From positions 627,501 through 691,500 of the forward strand of contig JAHLJT010000631.1 in the NCBI GenBank assembly GCA_031308135.1: a stretch of 64,000 nt of DNA, written 5' to 3'. The notes beneath the pieces are model-generated. The model did no database searches. It was given only the letters and a program-made list of their open reading frames with translations, and was not told the origin of the DNA. The stretch comes from Acheta domesticus (taxonomy: Eukaryota; Arthropoda; Insecta; Orthoptera; Gryllidae). Below, in pieces: positions 44,985 through 56,610 of the stretch; position 1 is the first letter of the stretch; the number at the start of each line of letters is the position of its first letter. Position numbers and translations under genes: made by a program.

Positions 44985-46015
44985 AACCTTTTGTGGATGT
45001 GTTAATAATATTGTTGAATCTTCTTTTCATCCTGAACAAGTTTTCGCGCTCTCCACAAACTGTATACAATTTGATGACCTAATGTTAATGACAATTCGGT
45101 GTACAACTGAAGTAATGATGGACAAGGAAAGCCGAAATAATTCTGACACGAAACCACGTTGTTCATAACATTCAAGTATTCATCATTCCGTGACTGGAAT
45201 TTATATTACGACCTAGAAGTCTAAATTCACTGTACTCTCTTCCACACTACCAGTTACTGGAATTCACTGGAATTTCCTCGAATGTCGAATCTCAAGGTGA
45301 AAAAATCGGGCAATCAAATATTTCTATGCAATGAAAGCTTGATTCCGAAGTTAAGTTCAATAAGAAGATGAAGGGGAAACTAACAAATCGCAATATCAGG
45401 AAATTCGAACCATCAAAGTTCGAGTTAGCAAGTTCTACTGATAAATTTCGAGCGTCGGGAACGAGATTATGACAAATGTGAAAAAAGCTACTATATCGAT
45501 TTTGCAAAGAAAAAGTATAATAAGAACGATGGTGACCTCTTACGGAGGGGGTGTCTCAATGGTTTTGATTCAGACAACTGTAGAGTGATATCAGCGAGGG
45601 CGCAATGACGGAGTGCTATGAGAAAAAAATGTGGACTTATCAAATATTTCGGCGTTACGAGGTGTGAGCGAATTAATATTCTAAAAGTATTAACCGAAGG
45701 AGTACAAAAAATTTTTTAAAGAAATCTATTTACCAACTTGGAGTCACTCTCCGACTTGTGGTGTCGATGACACTTCAAACAGCAGTTATTTTTCAAAATT
45801 TATTGTTTCTTTTCTTGAAGAAATTACATAGTTTAGTAAAAATAAATATCCATATGAATACTCACACTTACAATCTAATCTTCCATCTACAACTTACATG
45901 CTATTACAAGGGAGAGTAACTCCTATATCGGGTCGTTAGTCTGGATCTACATATGCATTTTTTTTTAGGAATCTGTGATACGGATATTTATTTATAACTC
46001 GTGTTTGGTAGTTGG
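44985..46015. other. Unique DNA, nothing recognised
   Basis: Short AT-rich frames only. Confidence 0.45.
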
Positions 46016-46029
46016 GGTTTTCGCCAAGC

Positions 46030-46375
46030 CACACAGCAGTAATCGTCGGCGTTCGTGGGTCTGCACCGGCGGCGAGGGCGCTGGGCGCTGCGGACGCCGG
46101 AAGTGACGCGGTGCGTAACCTGCCCGCCCGCGCCGCCGCCGCCGCCGCCGCCGGCACCCCCCGGCCGCGCTGCGCGGGTGGCCGGGCCCGGCGCGCCGCC
46201 CCCGCCCCCGCCACGCACCCCCTGCGTGCCGCCCCCGCCCCCGCCCCCGGCGCGCCACGCCGCCCTCGTCGGATCGATGCGGCGCGCCGACGCCCGCCCT
46301 GCCGCCGCGCCGGTGTCGGCCCGCCCGCCCACGCGCCCGCCGCAGCCGCAGCGCCAGCCAAGCAACCGCGGTTAG
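46030..46375. other. CpG-dense GC-rich island
   Basis: GCCGCCGCC runs at 46130-46155 and CCCGCCCCCGCC runs near 46195-46250. All six phases are partly open; proline-, alanine-, glycine- and arginine-rich frames are artefacts. It could be an unmethylated promoter island, without supporting exons. Confidence 0.5.
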
Positions 46376-46544
46376 ACTCCCTAGATACACACAGTAGCGC
46401 ATTCCATTGTTCCACACATCCCGCCATTGTATTTTCAGTTGTCAGGAGAATGGGAACTGTGAGATATTCTGTGTGTTGAGAACCATGAATCTATCTCAAA
46501 CTAATATTAATATTCTTGAAAGTCTCCATAATGTCACCAATTGT

Positions 46545-46875
46545 GGTGAAGGCGGCGATGGTGTAACGGTTAGCGTATCGGTCTGTTATGTCCAAGTTCA
46601 AACCCGATCGAAGCTATGGCATTTTAGGGGCGAAAAATTCCTTCGTACGCCTTCCTTCGGAGGGGAAGTAAAGCCGGCTCTCCCATGTTCGTAGATTTAC
46701 TGCATGTAAAAGAACCTCAAGCCTAAATGACGCCTCTGAGCTAAATTCAAATCGCCTGTTTCGTCGCCCGAGATAATACCTTCTTTCTCCGCTAGTTGGT
46801 GAAAGGAGCGTGGCGAAATTTGCGTGGTCTCATGGCCTGAGTCTCGCCACGTAAAATAAGGCAATTTAATTCAAT
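46545..46875 (+). mobile_element. tRNA-derived SINE, family 3
   Basis: A-box-like TGGTGTAACGGTTAGCG (46559) and B box GTTCAAACC (46596-46604) form a polymerase III promoter. The body contains ACGCCTTCCTTCGGAGGGGA, GTAGATTTACTGCATGTAAA and GTGAAAGGAGCGTGGCG. A minus copy lies at 23572-23845. Confidence 0.8.
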
Positions 46876-47540
46876 TGTTATTATTTATGTTTAACTTCTG
46901 AATACTGCCTGGTGGGGCTATCGGGTGAGAGGATATTAAATGGCGGCGGTTGCGCTACTCTCTGTATCTAGGGACTCAAAACTGCGTTGTCGGACAGCGT
47001 CACCACCGGCGCTGGTAGTACTACACATCACCGGCATTCATTTTTACTTTCTCGCCCTTACGATGGTTTTTCGTAAGAAAAAATAATATAAGAAGTATAA
47101 AAAATATCTTCGGATAGCATAAAGGAAGTGTAAGAGAATGGTCCGGGCCTCACGTTCGTTGAAATCCGTGATATTTTTGAAAATTACAAATGTGCAATTT
47201 TTTTCCTGAATGAAATCTGTTTCTTGAAGACGGATCTTTAAATACTTTTATGTTAGATTTTTCGAAAATATTAGTAGTTTGCGTCGTAATTTTGCGTGAA
47301 ATGTAGGCAATTAAAATATTTTTTTTTCTCTCTTAAACCACCACATTTTTTCTTTAACATTTTTTCCACGGATAGAAGAAGGTATATTTAAAAAAATGGG
47401 GTGGGTCTCATTTTTGTTGAACTCATTGAATTTCCGAAAGCTGCATATTTAGAAACAATGCGAGAAAGTGTATGCTGTTTAGTACCACTAGTTATCAATC
47501 GTTCTTTCTTTATTGGTGCTATATGATTATATATGATTAG
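46876..47540. other. Unique AT-rich DNA, nothing recognised
   Basis: No supported feature. Confidence 0.45.
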
Positions 47541-47559
47541 ATGATTGGCTGTAGAGGAA

Positions 47560-47835
47560 AGGAAGATCGGCTTGGGGTGAGGAATCGAGGGAAAAATAAG
47601 AATCGATTGCGGTCCGTGACCGGTTTTATAGGGTTCTACTCCGGCATCCGCCTGGATATCGATATAAGGAACCTAGGACATCGTTCAGTCATTTGAATCA
47701 ATAGAGAAGGGGCTATACGATTAGATCCATTTTAGGATACTGCTCCAGCATTCATCTGGAATTGAGAAGAAACCATGGATTCGACCGAGTGCGGATTTGC
47801 CGGCTAAGCAACCGCGACCCCATCATCGCCGTCGT
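47560..47835 (-). mobile_element. tRNA-derived SINE, family 4, minus strand, dimeric body
   Basis: On the minus strand the head has GGTTGCTTAGCCGG (A-box-like, near 47810) and GGTCGAATCC (B box, near 47780). The body then contains two related cores, CCAGATGAATGCTGGAGCAG (47762-47743) and CCAGGCGGATGCCGGAGTAG (47654-47635), so it carries an internal duplication. The same core occurs in family 1. Confidence 0.7.
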
Positions 47836-49330
47836 ACAAACATTGTACTTCAACTTTGTACACATCAACTTTCATTTTTACACAGTAGTTTTGAATTACT
47901 AGTTACTGTTGGGATAATTGGGGATGGGTCACATGAAAATATGGAGACTGGGTCATTGCTCGTCTGAAAACGACGAGTAGATGGCAATGATACGATCATG
48001 TGCGTTTCGTAACCCGTTGTTGAGAGAACTGCTCGAGCCTCTGTCTGAAATTCATAAGAGAAACGGAAACGATCGATCAGGGCAAGTATCTTGTGTAATC
48101 TTACTTAGGGAAAGTCGACTTAGCTGTTGGACCTATGTCGGAAATGCTGCCTTTGAGCGAGGGTACTCAAAGGATGACGGACTTCGGTTGCCGGACAAAG
48201 GTACGTACATCTACGTACGTTATCGTAGCCGGTTTTACTTGTTACGAGGCACAAAAAATTTCAAACCAAACGGTCATCAGATACGTTGAAGGCATAACGA
48301 AAGCTGCGGGTATGGGCAGTGCATCGGAAAAAAGCAACAGCTTAGCTTTAAACGGTACTCAGTTATTACGAACTTTGCAAACTGCACCCTATTTAATAGT
48401 TCACCGTAACAAGTTCTTATCTTTGATGTCATACTCTTACTCCCTATCCATCTTTTTAGTATCAGCCGTTGGTGCAGCGGTAGTGAATGTTCAACTAACC
48501 GAGAAGATTCAGGGTTGTGGGCGCTGATGCCACGGTCATTGGTGTACATGACCGGTGTAGCTACGGAAACTTGGGCGAGGCTGTCGACACAGGATCTGTC
48601 GAGGGAAAAAAAACGTTGAAAATCTAAGAAACGACCCTTTTGTTGTTACCGTTCATTGCTAGTGACGTTGCTGACTTCGCCTAAAAACTTTTAACACGTT
48701 AGCCTTGCTCTTAAAGGTTACGATCGCGGCTGGACTATGTTGTTTTGATTACTGGTGATAAAATCGCGAAACGTTATAATTTTCAAATTATCGGTAGGGA
48801 TTGAAATTGTACGTTCACGCGCGGATGATTATCCAAATCTATTTCATTACAAAATCATCAAACGACGGATGTAATCTTAACGAATGTTTGCTAAATTCCC
48901 TCTACCCTTTAATTATCCAGGCTGTGCCCGTTTTTACGCCCTGTGAAAAGCTTTTGTTTTCTCAGCGCCTGCAGCTGTCTGCTCTCAAATCAGTGTCTTT
49001 AGCATTGCCACCTCTCAAATTTTCTACCACTCTTTTATTTACCTGTAAGTAAGGCGAGCCGGACGAATCTTGTCGGGGAGTCGCATTTGTCCCGCGAGCG
49101 GAAGTTTGAAGACCCGTGGCCTAAGCTAATCCGGGGTGGAGCAAAGGTTGATATTACAATGTAAAATATATTTAACACATGTCTTTGATGCAGAACTTTG
49201 TGGAAGCTCTCTGAACTTTAGCGAAGGAAACTTTGACAAAGAAATTTGATAAACGTATTACTTTTCGTCCAAAAATGAGTGAACTTTTGCTCGCAGTTCA
49301 AGATGGATGACGCACAAATTGTTGGTTTAT
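47836..49330. other. Mostly unique DNA with a weak tRNA-like motif
   Basis: TTGGTGCAGCGGTAGTG (48469) resembles an A box, but the downstream B box is degenerate. It may be a SINE relic. Overlapping frames at 47981-48289 and 48135-48527 have no recognisable domain. Confidence 0.35.
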
Positions 49331-49359
49331 GCTACTTTATGCTTAGTAATAACTAATCT

Positions 49360-49587
49360 GTGTTTAATGTTGAAGAGGTAAAAGCTAAAGAAGAAACGTT
49401 TGAGGGTGAGGCCATAGAAAAACGCCATGGTATTCATCCATGGGTCGTACATTGTGAAGCATTGATCAAAAAACTTCGAAACCAAGACTTATTGGAGGAT
49501 GGACGAGAAAACATTCAATTTTCTTTGTCTTCCTTCATTCGAAATCGGTTATCTGATTACGAAGTTAAAAAAAACAAAACTTCATGA
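49360..49587 (+). CDS. Unrecognised 75-aa ORF
   Basis: A charged, protein-like frame (EEVKAKEETFEGEAIEKRHG, then IHPWVV). The RHGIHPW patch followed by an acidic DLLEDG segment faintly recalls the N-terminal part of Harbinger-type transposase-derived proteins, but this is too weak to assign. No partner exon was found. Confidence 0.2.
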   Translation: MFNVEEVKAKEETFEGEAIEKRHGIHPWVVHCEALIKKLRNQDLLEDGRENIQFSLSSFIRNRLSDYEVKKNKTS

Positions 49588-49635
49588 ATTTGTCATTTCC
49601 CAAACCCCACATTTTCCACTTCTCGGGAAAATGCA

Positions 49636-49686
49636 TTATACGGATTACGCTAGCCGGTATGTATTATACGGATTACGCTAGCCGGA
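49636..49686. repeat. 28-bp tandem duplication
   Basis: ATTATACGGATTACGCTAGC occurs at 49636 and again at 49664, an exact recent duplication. Confidence 0.9.
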
Positions 49687-49889
49687 TGACCTACCGTCCA
49701 AAGCAGGGTATGCAAGGAATAAATATAAACATAGTATTGTAAACAAAAAATAAACTAAGGAGTTTTGCTATTTAAAAAATCATGACTTGCGTATTCCTTC
49801 ATTTATTTCTTGGCATAGTTTTCAAAACATACAGAACGGTTTTTTTTAAATTATTTTTTTTTATATAAATAAATCATACTACTGTTTCC

Positions 49890-50275
49890 ATGTTCTTCGC
49901 TGCTGTCAGACACTCATTTCGTCGCCACATTTTCAACGGTTCCTCTCCTTCATTCCCACCACGCTCCATATTGCCTCGGTCATTTCCGCCGGCGCAGCGC
50001 GCAGCCTCCTTTGCCGTTATAACTGCCATTGTCGCTGCGCGTGATGCCGCCGTCGTTTCGTCCCAAGCCGCGACCGCCACCGCTGTCGCCCCCAGACGCC
50101 ACCCGCGCCGTCTCGCGGGCCTCTTACGAGTCGATAAAGTGCGTCTGGAGATGGCCCCGCCCGATATTCCCCATAACGTCGGCCGCTCCTCGTAGGAGGA
50201 ATTTGACAAATGTTTTTTCACGGGTCGCCACGCGACGGGAGAGGCGGTCGGAGGAAGCGCTAGAAGGGAGGCTCT
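49890..50275. other. GC-rich, CpG-dense island
   Basis: Complex GC-rich sequence open in several frames on both strands (115 codons minus, 101 plus). No domain is recognised; an unrecognised exon cannot be excluded. Confidence 0.4.
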
Positions 50276-50456
50276 GAAAAGCAGCAGACTGCAGAAACAG
50301 AGACGATAAATATTTTTTTGTGTAGAAGGGAAATATTTCGTTTCTTGTTATTCATAGATGTATGACAATAACCGAGATGTATTCCTCTCTATTCAGGTCG
50401 TCTGTCAAGACTAAAAAGTACTTAGTTTACTGCGATGGCCGAACGGTTTCCGTTAT

Positions 50457-50620
50457 ATATCTGTGTGTGTGTGCGCGCGCGCGCGTTTGTGCGCGCGTGT
50501 GCGCGCACGTGTGTATGCGTGTGCGCGCGCGCGTGTGTGCGTGTGTGTGCGCGCGCGTGTGTGTGTGCGGGCGCGTGTGTGTGCGCGCGTGCGTGTGTGT
50601 GCGCGCGAGAGAGAGCACGC
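50457..50620. repeat. Alternating purine-pyrimidine (GT/GC)n tract
   Basis: About 160 bp of nearly unbroken TG/CG alternation, ending in GAGAGAGAG. The Cys/Val/Arg (plus) and Thr/His/Ala (minus) frames are artefacts. The pattern is the classic Z-DNA-prone type. Confidence 0.93.
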
Positions 50621-50892
50621 ATGACAATTTTGGGTCTTTCAAATCGAGAAAAATCCTGATTCATTAAAAGAGCAATAATGATTAACAGATTTTTAGACAA
50701 CTCTTTATTAATAATTAAAATTTGGTACTCAGTAACATGGTCGCAACATGGATTTCTTCACTGTAGGGGAACTTATTTCCGAGCGTAATTGCGTCCAAAA
50801 AAGGTGACAGGGCGGTGGGTACATTATTTTTCTATGAGAGATTGTGAACTGATGGCTTCCTGACGTGGCTGGGCAGGCAAGTTTTATTCATA

Positions 50893-50932
50893 TAACGTCA
50901 TTACTACGAAAACTTACTTAGTAATGACGTTA
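50893..50932. repeat. Perfect 14-bp inverted repeat with 12-base loop
   Basis: TAACGTCATTACTA (50893-50906) and TAGTAATGACGTTA (50919-50932) are exact inverses. Each arm contains a TGACGT core like a bZIP (CRE-type) site. It may be the core of a small palindromic element. Confidence 0.85.
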
Positions 50933-51181
50933 CTTAGATAAAATTTAATTATGAAACACAGATTAAATTATTTTAAAGTGAAAAAAAAACTTGAAGTCAA
51001 ATTGGGTTTTGCAGAAAACGAAATTTTAGTTGTCCGAGTTTGTACAGTGGAAAACATCCTGGTGACTACATTTAATTCCATTTTTTATTTGATCCGGAGA
51101 TTTTCAAAAGTAACCCGGAGCCCGGAGATCACTTCTGAAACCCGGAGTCTCCGGGTCAACCCCGGAGAGGTGGCAACCCTA

Positions 51182-51314
51182 CCGACACGCGGTGGATATG
51201 GCGAGCATCGAATGTTCGTCACTCGGCAAATAGCCAGCAACTCATCAACTCTACGTGGGATTCGGCGAGCGGCTGCTCGCTGCTCGCCGAATAACGAATG
51301 CGTGGAGCCGTCTT
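51182..51314. repeat. Dispersed repeat, copy A (CGACACGCGGTGG...GTGGAGCCG)
   Basis: It shares CGACACGCGGTGG, GAATGTTCGTCACTCGGC and a palindromic CGGCGAGCGGCTGCTCGC core with 52504-52635. It is preceded by GGTGGCAACCCTA, which looks like the end of another element. Confidence 0.85.
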
Positions 51315-51945
51315 AAAGCTAAGCAATCGAACAAAGCCTACTCAACACAACTCTAGATTGCCGTGACTTCTTTCCACGAAGTCCACAGGAAGGAGACTCA
51401 ACTCCGTGGTAGGGGTATGTACCGAAAACATCGGCAGCTACTTGAAAAATGAAACATAACTAGACTTCTAGAAGCGTTTCCGCGGGAAGCAGTATTTATT
51501 TACGAGTATTAACGGGACATGCCTTTGATGAAAATGATAATAATCATAATTAATAAATCAATTATTATAAATTTATCACATAAATACAGCACAAACTGCG
51601 TAAAGACGTGTCAAGACAGCTGCAAGTCACTGCCTTACAATCTTCTAGATGAAGATGACAATGAACCTAATTCGACTGGCTCTATAATACTGCACCGTTA
51701 CTACTTCTTTTCCATCTTATTGTCTTGGATTGAGGCACGCCCAAAGACCGCCCCAGCAGTGCCGAGCGCAAATGTGCCAACATGCGCCGTTATGCAACTG
51801 ACCGGCGCCTTCGTGAGTAAGTTTCTTCACCCACCGCGTGATGTCGCTGAAGTAGGAAGGAGTCTAGTTTCATATATTTCAAGTAACAGCCGACGTTTTT
51901 CATATATACCCCCACCGGGCTCCAACACCGGAGTTGAATCTCCTT
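51315..51945. other. Unique DNA, nothing recognised
   Basis: The frame 51519-51968 has no recognisable domain. Confidence 0.4.
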
Positions 51946-51951
51946 CCTGTA

Positions 51952-52124
51952 TACTGCGATTTTCGTAACTTTGTCCCTGACAGGAATCAGCTGTTTCGCT
52001 GCCATCCAATCAGGAGCTTATATTTCGCGACAGTGACGTCACTGTGGTGACGTTTAAGCTCCCGATTGGATGAAACCGTGAACAGCTGACTTCTGTCAGG
52101 GACAAAGTTACGAAAATCGCAGTA
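51952..52124. mobile_element. Palindromic Tc1/mariner-type MITE, second copy
   Basis: Ends TACTGCGATTTTCGTAACTT and its inverse are flanked by TA (51950-51951 and 52125-52126). The centre GTGACGTCAC and the CAGCTGTT, CCAATCAGGAGCTTATATTT motifs are shared with 34169-34340 in inverted orientation. Almost its whole 173-bp length is self-complementary. Confidence 0.93.
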
Positions 52125-52503
52125 TAGGCTTCGTGCTTCTTTTTCAGGGTGGCTGGCCGCCCCAGTGCGTGTGTGTGGCCTTTGGGGCTGAGAAGCCCGT
52201 CCGGGGCAGATTAGTGGGATTGACCCCGGGACAGGCGAGGCGAGCAACGCTACTGCTGTCCCGCTCGAGAGCGGAGGGTGCTGATTACAGCCCGGCTACA
52301 ATTACATACCACTTGGGAGAGAGCCGCGCTGAGATTTGCGTTGCGAGAATGAACTGTTCGCCGAGTGGATGCTTTTGGGAGAGAGGTTTTTGTGGTAAAG
52401 GTGCACATTCGGCGTTTGCCAAGCAGAGAGCTAATGCTTGGCCAATCCCGAACAGCTGATGTGTTCTGCGAGAGTTTCCTTTTGTTTGATGTGTCCAGTA
52501 GAT

Positions 52504-52635
52504 CGACACGCGGTGGGTAGGGCGAGCACCGAATGTTCGTCACTCGGCTAATAGCAAGCAAACTCATCCACACTACTCGTGATTCGGCGAGCGGTTGCTC
52601 GCTGCTCGCCGAATGACGTATGAGTGGAGCCGCTT
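52504..52635. repeat. Dispersed repeat, copy B
   Basis: Same orientation as copy A 1.3 kb upstream, with similar ends (CGACACGCGG and GTGGAGCCG followed by TTAAAG). The intervening 51315-52503 contains the palindromic MITE. Confidence 0.85.
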
Positions 52636-54045
52636 AAAGATATGTCGCCGATCTGATATGTGTAAACGGGACTGACGATCGTTGGTTTGAGGTATTTAGA
52701 AAGTAAAGAAGATTTCATAGTTGTCAGAGATTCGTTGTCAATGGGAAATCCCGTTCCAAGAGAGTATATCCATTTCGTGCAAGTCGACAAAAACCACAAC
52801 AGTATTCAAAACATCTTTAACAGCGTACAAACACACACACACACACTTATACACACACATTTAAAAAAGGCCAAACTTATTGTTACCGATAAAATATATG
52901 TAAGTTAATTTTATTATGTTTGGATAATGAACTGACAAATATTACGTGTAGCAATGTTGCAAAACAAGTTTGCTTTTTATTGTAACTTAAATTTAGTTTC
53001 TGTTTGTGAATGTTGTTATGAAATTAGAATTGTCAATATCAGCAAATCAAATATATTACAACGCATATTGTCACTTTACTCTGTTTTATGTTTCGTATTT
53101 GTGTGTTTGTTGTGAATTAATTCGAGTTTTTAATTAATATTTCAGTAAATAAAATTAGAATTCTTAATTTATTTGAAATAATTTAAAAGAAATAGTTGAA
53201 GCAGGTTTTAATGGACTTTTCCACGTATAAAAAACAAGTGGGCTTTTTTGAGCTGGAAAACATGTAGCCAACCCCACGTGAAAACGTAGTTACAATGTTT
53301 AAGTGCATGTATGCATTGCTGAGGGTTTTCGCTGCAGTGCCCACCTCTGGCTCCGGTGCTTCATTACTTGTCTATTGAGAGCGTCGCAACCAATTTCAAA
53401 AGACTTCATGAAAAACTAAGAATTTCTTCCGATTCACCCGTTGACTAAATCATCGTACCTGTCATGTTTATTTTAATGGCATTTTTCAACAAATTAATAT
53501 TTCTGGGTCGTAGGGTTGTAGCCGTTCTTCACCACTCAAAGCATAGCGAGGCGTCTCTGTTACACTTAGCGATATTGAGTTAATAGATTTAACAACTGCA
53601 AAAGTTTTGTGGTATGCACACATTTAGTACTAAGCGTAAAGCCAATATTGAGCCAATAGGATAATAATGACTGTGTTGCTCTCTAAAACAAAGTACTCAT
53701 ATGTTACAAGGCAATGGTTGTGAAGATTTTTTCATTTTCTGTAAAATGTATGTCGAGGTTTTCGTTCTAAGCCGACGTGATGTTATCGTGTTTGTCTTCT
53801 CCATAAATCAGTATCACTTTTATGGATTGATCAGTGTAAAGATCTCTCCAAATGTATCTGTTAGCAAATCGTTCATCGTTTACAGGATAAATATGGAATT
53901 ATCTTAATCTCGTGGAAGTAAACACTTGAGCAATAAAGCCGTGTAACAAGTCACGCTATCCAACAGCGGTTTTTACGTCGTGAACGCCCTTCCTCTATAA
54001 CTTGTAATCAGTTCTCAGGAGAAAATAACGTCTTGTTTCCCCCAA
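52636..54045. other. Unique DNA, nothing recognised
   Basis: (CA)n near 52829-52860. Frames at 52687-52908 and 53701-53907 have no recognisable domain. Confidence 0.45.
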
Positions 54046-54424
54046 CAACCCTAACGCGAGCGGCCGTTTCTTCTCTACGACGGCTCGGGGGCGGTCGCGC
54101 CGCCGCTGTCGGGGGTACCTCCACGTGGACGACGCAATAAGCCGGCACGGGGGGGGGGGCTCCCGAATCTGTTACGACCGCGCGTGTTACAACCTGCAAT
54201 GACGCCAGCGATAAACTTCCTCCTATCGTTATGCTGGTCCAAGCTTCTAGCCTGAAATAAATGTAATTTTTTTCATCGCTGTTCATGGTGGATGCTTGTA
54301 GTTGTGAAACTTTTCTAATGTTTTGCGCACACATACTAATGAAGTATTTATTGAACATTATTCAGTGATTGATTAGTGATTTCTGCCACGTCAACTGTTA
54401 AGGTCATTGGTCCCGTAAGTAGAG

Positions 54425-54846
54425 TATGTTTTTATCGCGGGAGGTGGCGGTGATCTTCCTTCGCTGGCGGGCGGGATCCGGCGCCGACCTACGGCGGTTT
54501 GCCATGATTTCCCCAACAGGTATCTCCCACCAGCATGGCACCGCTCCAGCCGGCACAAACTCTTACGCTCCACACTGGTCTCCCGACATGTGTGATAGTG
54601 AAGTGCATGTGTGTGTGTGTGTGTGTGTGTGTCCAGCATTCGTCTGGTGTTGAACGGAATAACGACGGAAAAGTACCATCAGAACAGCCGGCTGATGAAT
54701 TCTCCTTCAGACTGGCTGAATTCAACCTAGCTAGTAGCTAGTGTGAAACATCCTGAGACTGTCCGGACACGAACCCTATGACCTACCGATCAGAGGCACT
54801 GCAGTGAGATCAGTTGATGTCCGAAGCCACCTTTGCTTCATTCAGT
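54425..54846 (-). mobile_element. tRNA-derived SINE, family 1, minus strand
   Basis: On the minus strand: A box AGGTGGCTTCGG (near 54832-54821), B box GGTTCGTGTCC (54773-54763), the core ACCAGACGAATGCTGGAC (near 54650), a (CA)n expansion in place of family 1's CACACTTACACT region (54608-54632 on the plus strand), then ACATGTCGGGAGACCAG and ATCACCGCCACCTCCCGCG. Landmarks follow the copy at 5428. Confidence 0.85.
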
Positions 54847-55425
54847 GAAATATATTTTTTCTAAGTTACCCGTGAGTACGTTTTTTGGCAGGAAAATATT
54901 TCTTCGGCAAATTTCAAATTCTTGAATGAACAATTGCCCAAGAAAGTGAAAAATTATTCGCCCTTTATACGAATGTTATAAAATCCAGTTTTAGGTTTCT
55001 AACTATAAGTTTTTAAAATTGCTACAACAAGTTGATCAAGGATCGCCTTTGAAAGACTCAAATTGAAAAGGCATTCACCCACCGATCTCTTGACTCATTC
55101 ACGGCCACAAAATAACCCATTTTGGGTAAAAACATCTCGAGTAAACGAACGATAATTCAAGAAGAAACATAAGTAACCTTCGGGGTTTTGAGGTTCTGAG
55201 TCCTGGTCCGATTAAAATAAGTTGTTGATTGATAGTGGTGATTCTGAAGCTGTAGCCTTCACACAATATGAATACATGATTTGGTTACTTTAATAAGTAA
55301 CCAAGTTCAAGTGTTAATTTTCGTGTCCCGGGAACACGTGCTCATTGGTACGCAACCTGTCAAAGCCGCCTCTTTCCATTCGCAACTGTACTCGCCAACT
55401 TTTAATCGGATCGTAGTACGAGAAC
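54847..55425. other. Unique DNA, nothing recognised
   Basis: No supported feature. Confidence 0.4.
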
Positions 55426-55429
55426 TTGT

Positions 55430-55740
55430 GTTGGAGCGTTCCCCAGGCAAGCGACGTAGGACCTCGATCGTAACGCCGGCCGTCGTAATCCGCTGCCCGC
55501 GGGCGCTTTCTCGGAACCACCTCGTCCGTCGGGCGCGAGTAGCCGGAAACGGGCCTCGTTCGCCCGTCAGCTCCCGGAGCCAGCGCTAGGGGGTGCGGCA
55601 GGGGGCAGTAAATTAAAAATTTTTACGGCTTCTGCACTAGACGCCGCCGCAGCCGCCAACAAGAACGTGAGCGCTGCGCTCTTCTCTTGTTCGGTTTCGC
55701 CCACAATGGCCGGCGCAGGAAGGGGGAAAAGAAAAATGAA
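55430..55740. other. GC-rich island
   Basis: CpG-rich; frames on both strands lack recognisable domains. Confidence 0.4.
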
Positions 55741-55793
55741 AAGAAGAGGAAAGTCGGAGGGGAAATATTGGGTGGTTTGTTTATGGTCGCAGG

Positions 55794-56050
55794 CAGTGGC
55801 GGACCCAGAGGTGGGTGCACGAGGGCCATGGCCCCTCCCCCCCAAAGGCCTTTTCGTTTGTTTTCTTCTTTAATTTGGCAAAATTGATTCAATGTTTATA
55901 TACGTTAGAATGATGTAATTGTTTTAAAAAAATGATATTGTATTGTATCATTTATACACTACGAAAATAATATACAATACAATAACAAATTTTTATTATT
56001 TAATAAATCTATGATGGCCCTCTCCAAAATTTTCGTCGTATCCGCTCCCG
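55794..56050 (+). mobile_element. hAT-type MITE, CAGTGGCGGAC family, with 8-bp duplication
   Basis: The left end is CAGTGGCGGACCCAG and the right end TATCCGCTCCCG is its inverse. CCCCTCCCCCCCAAAGGCCT follows the left end. GTCGCAGG (55786-55793) and GTTGCAGG (56051-56058) match at 7/8 positions. AT-rich interior shared with 23973 and 60021. Confidence 0.87.
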
Positions 56051-56332
56051 GTTGCAGGTTGGTAAGTGACATCTGGATGTTTCATCGTATTTCTCAGTTT
56101 CAAGAAATATTTCTTGAAGGCATGTTGGATGGATTTTAAAGGTCGAAAAAAAAGACTAAAGAGCAGGCAACTGGTGGCAGCCTCTGTGTATGAAGGTTGT
56201 GGGTTTGAAACTAGCGCACGTGAAGGTGTTCCATATAGGGGAAATGTTTGCCTTCTCTGATTGCGAGATATTATTTGTTCCATATCATGAAACACATATT
56301 ATCGTATTATCATGTATTCTTTCATCATTGTT

Positions 56333-56410
56333 TTAAAGACGAACTCAATTTTCTGCAAAAGGTTGCCAAAATTCGTTGGTGGAAATGGTACTATGTGGAT
56401 ATTAATCAGG
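56333..56410 (+). other. Possible short exon with a strong splice donor
   Basis: AATCAGGTAAGAAG (56402-56415) contains a consensus donor CAG|GTAAG. A pyrimidine-rich tract ending TTTTAAAG lies about 75 bp upstream, and the segment between is open and protein-like. No connecting exon is established, so this is speculative. Confidence 0.15.
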
Positions 56411-56610
56411 TAAGAAGACAGTGGAGAAGACGATTAAAAAAGAAAGAATTTTAAAGAAATACTTTTTAATTTCGAAGGTATGTCCGTTTATATAAATGGA
56501 ATATTGTGGTTTGATACGTAAAGGGTCTGACAACATTCTAAAAACACTCTTCTATGGACCTCTACACTTCATTAAATTAGACATCGTTTCTGGTCATGAA
56601 AGTCAAATGT

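Noticed and set aside
50362..50700. Cys/Val/Arg and Thr/His/Ala-rich frames
   Set aside because: Translation of an alternating GT/GC microsatellite.
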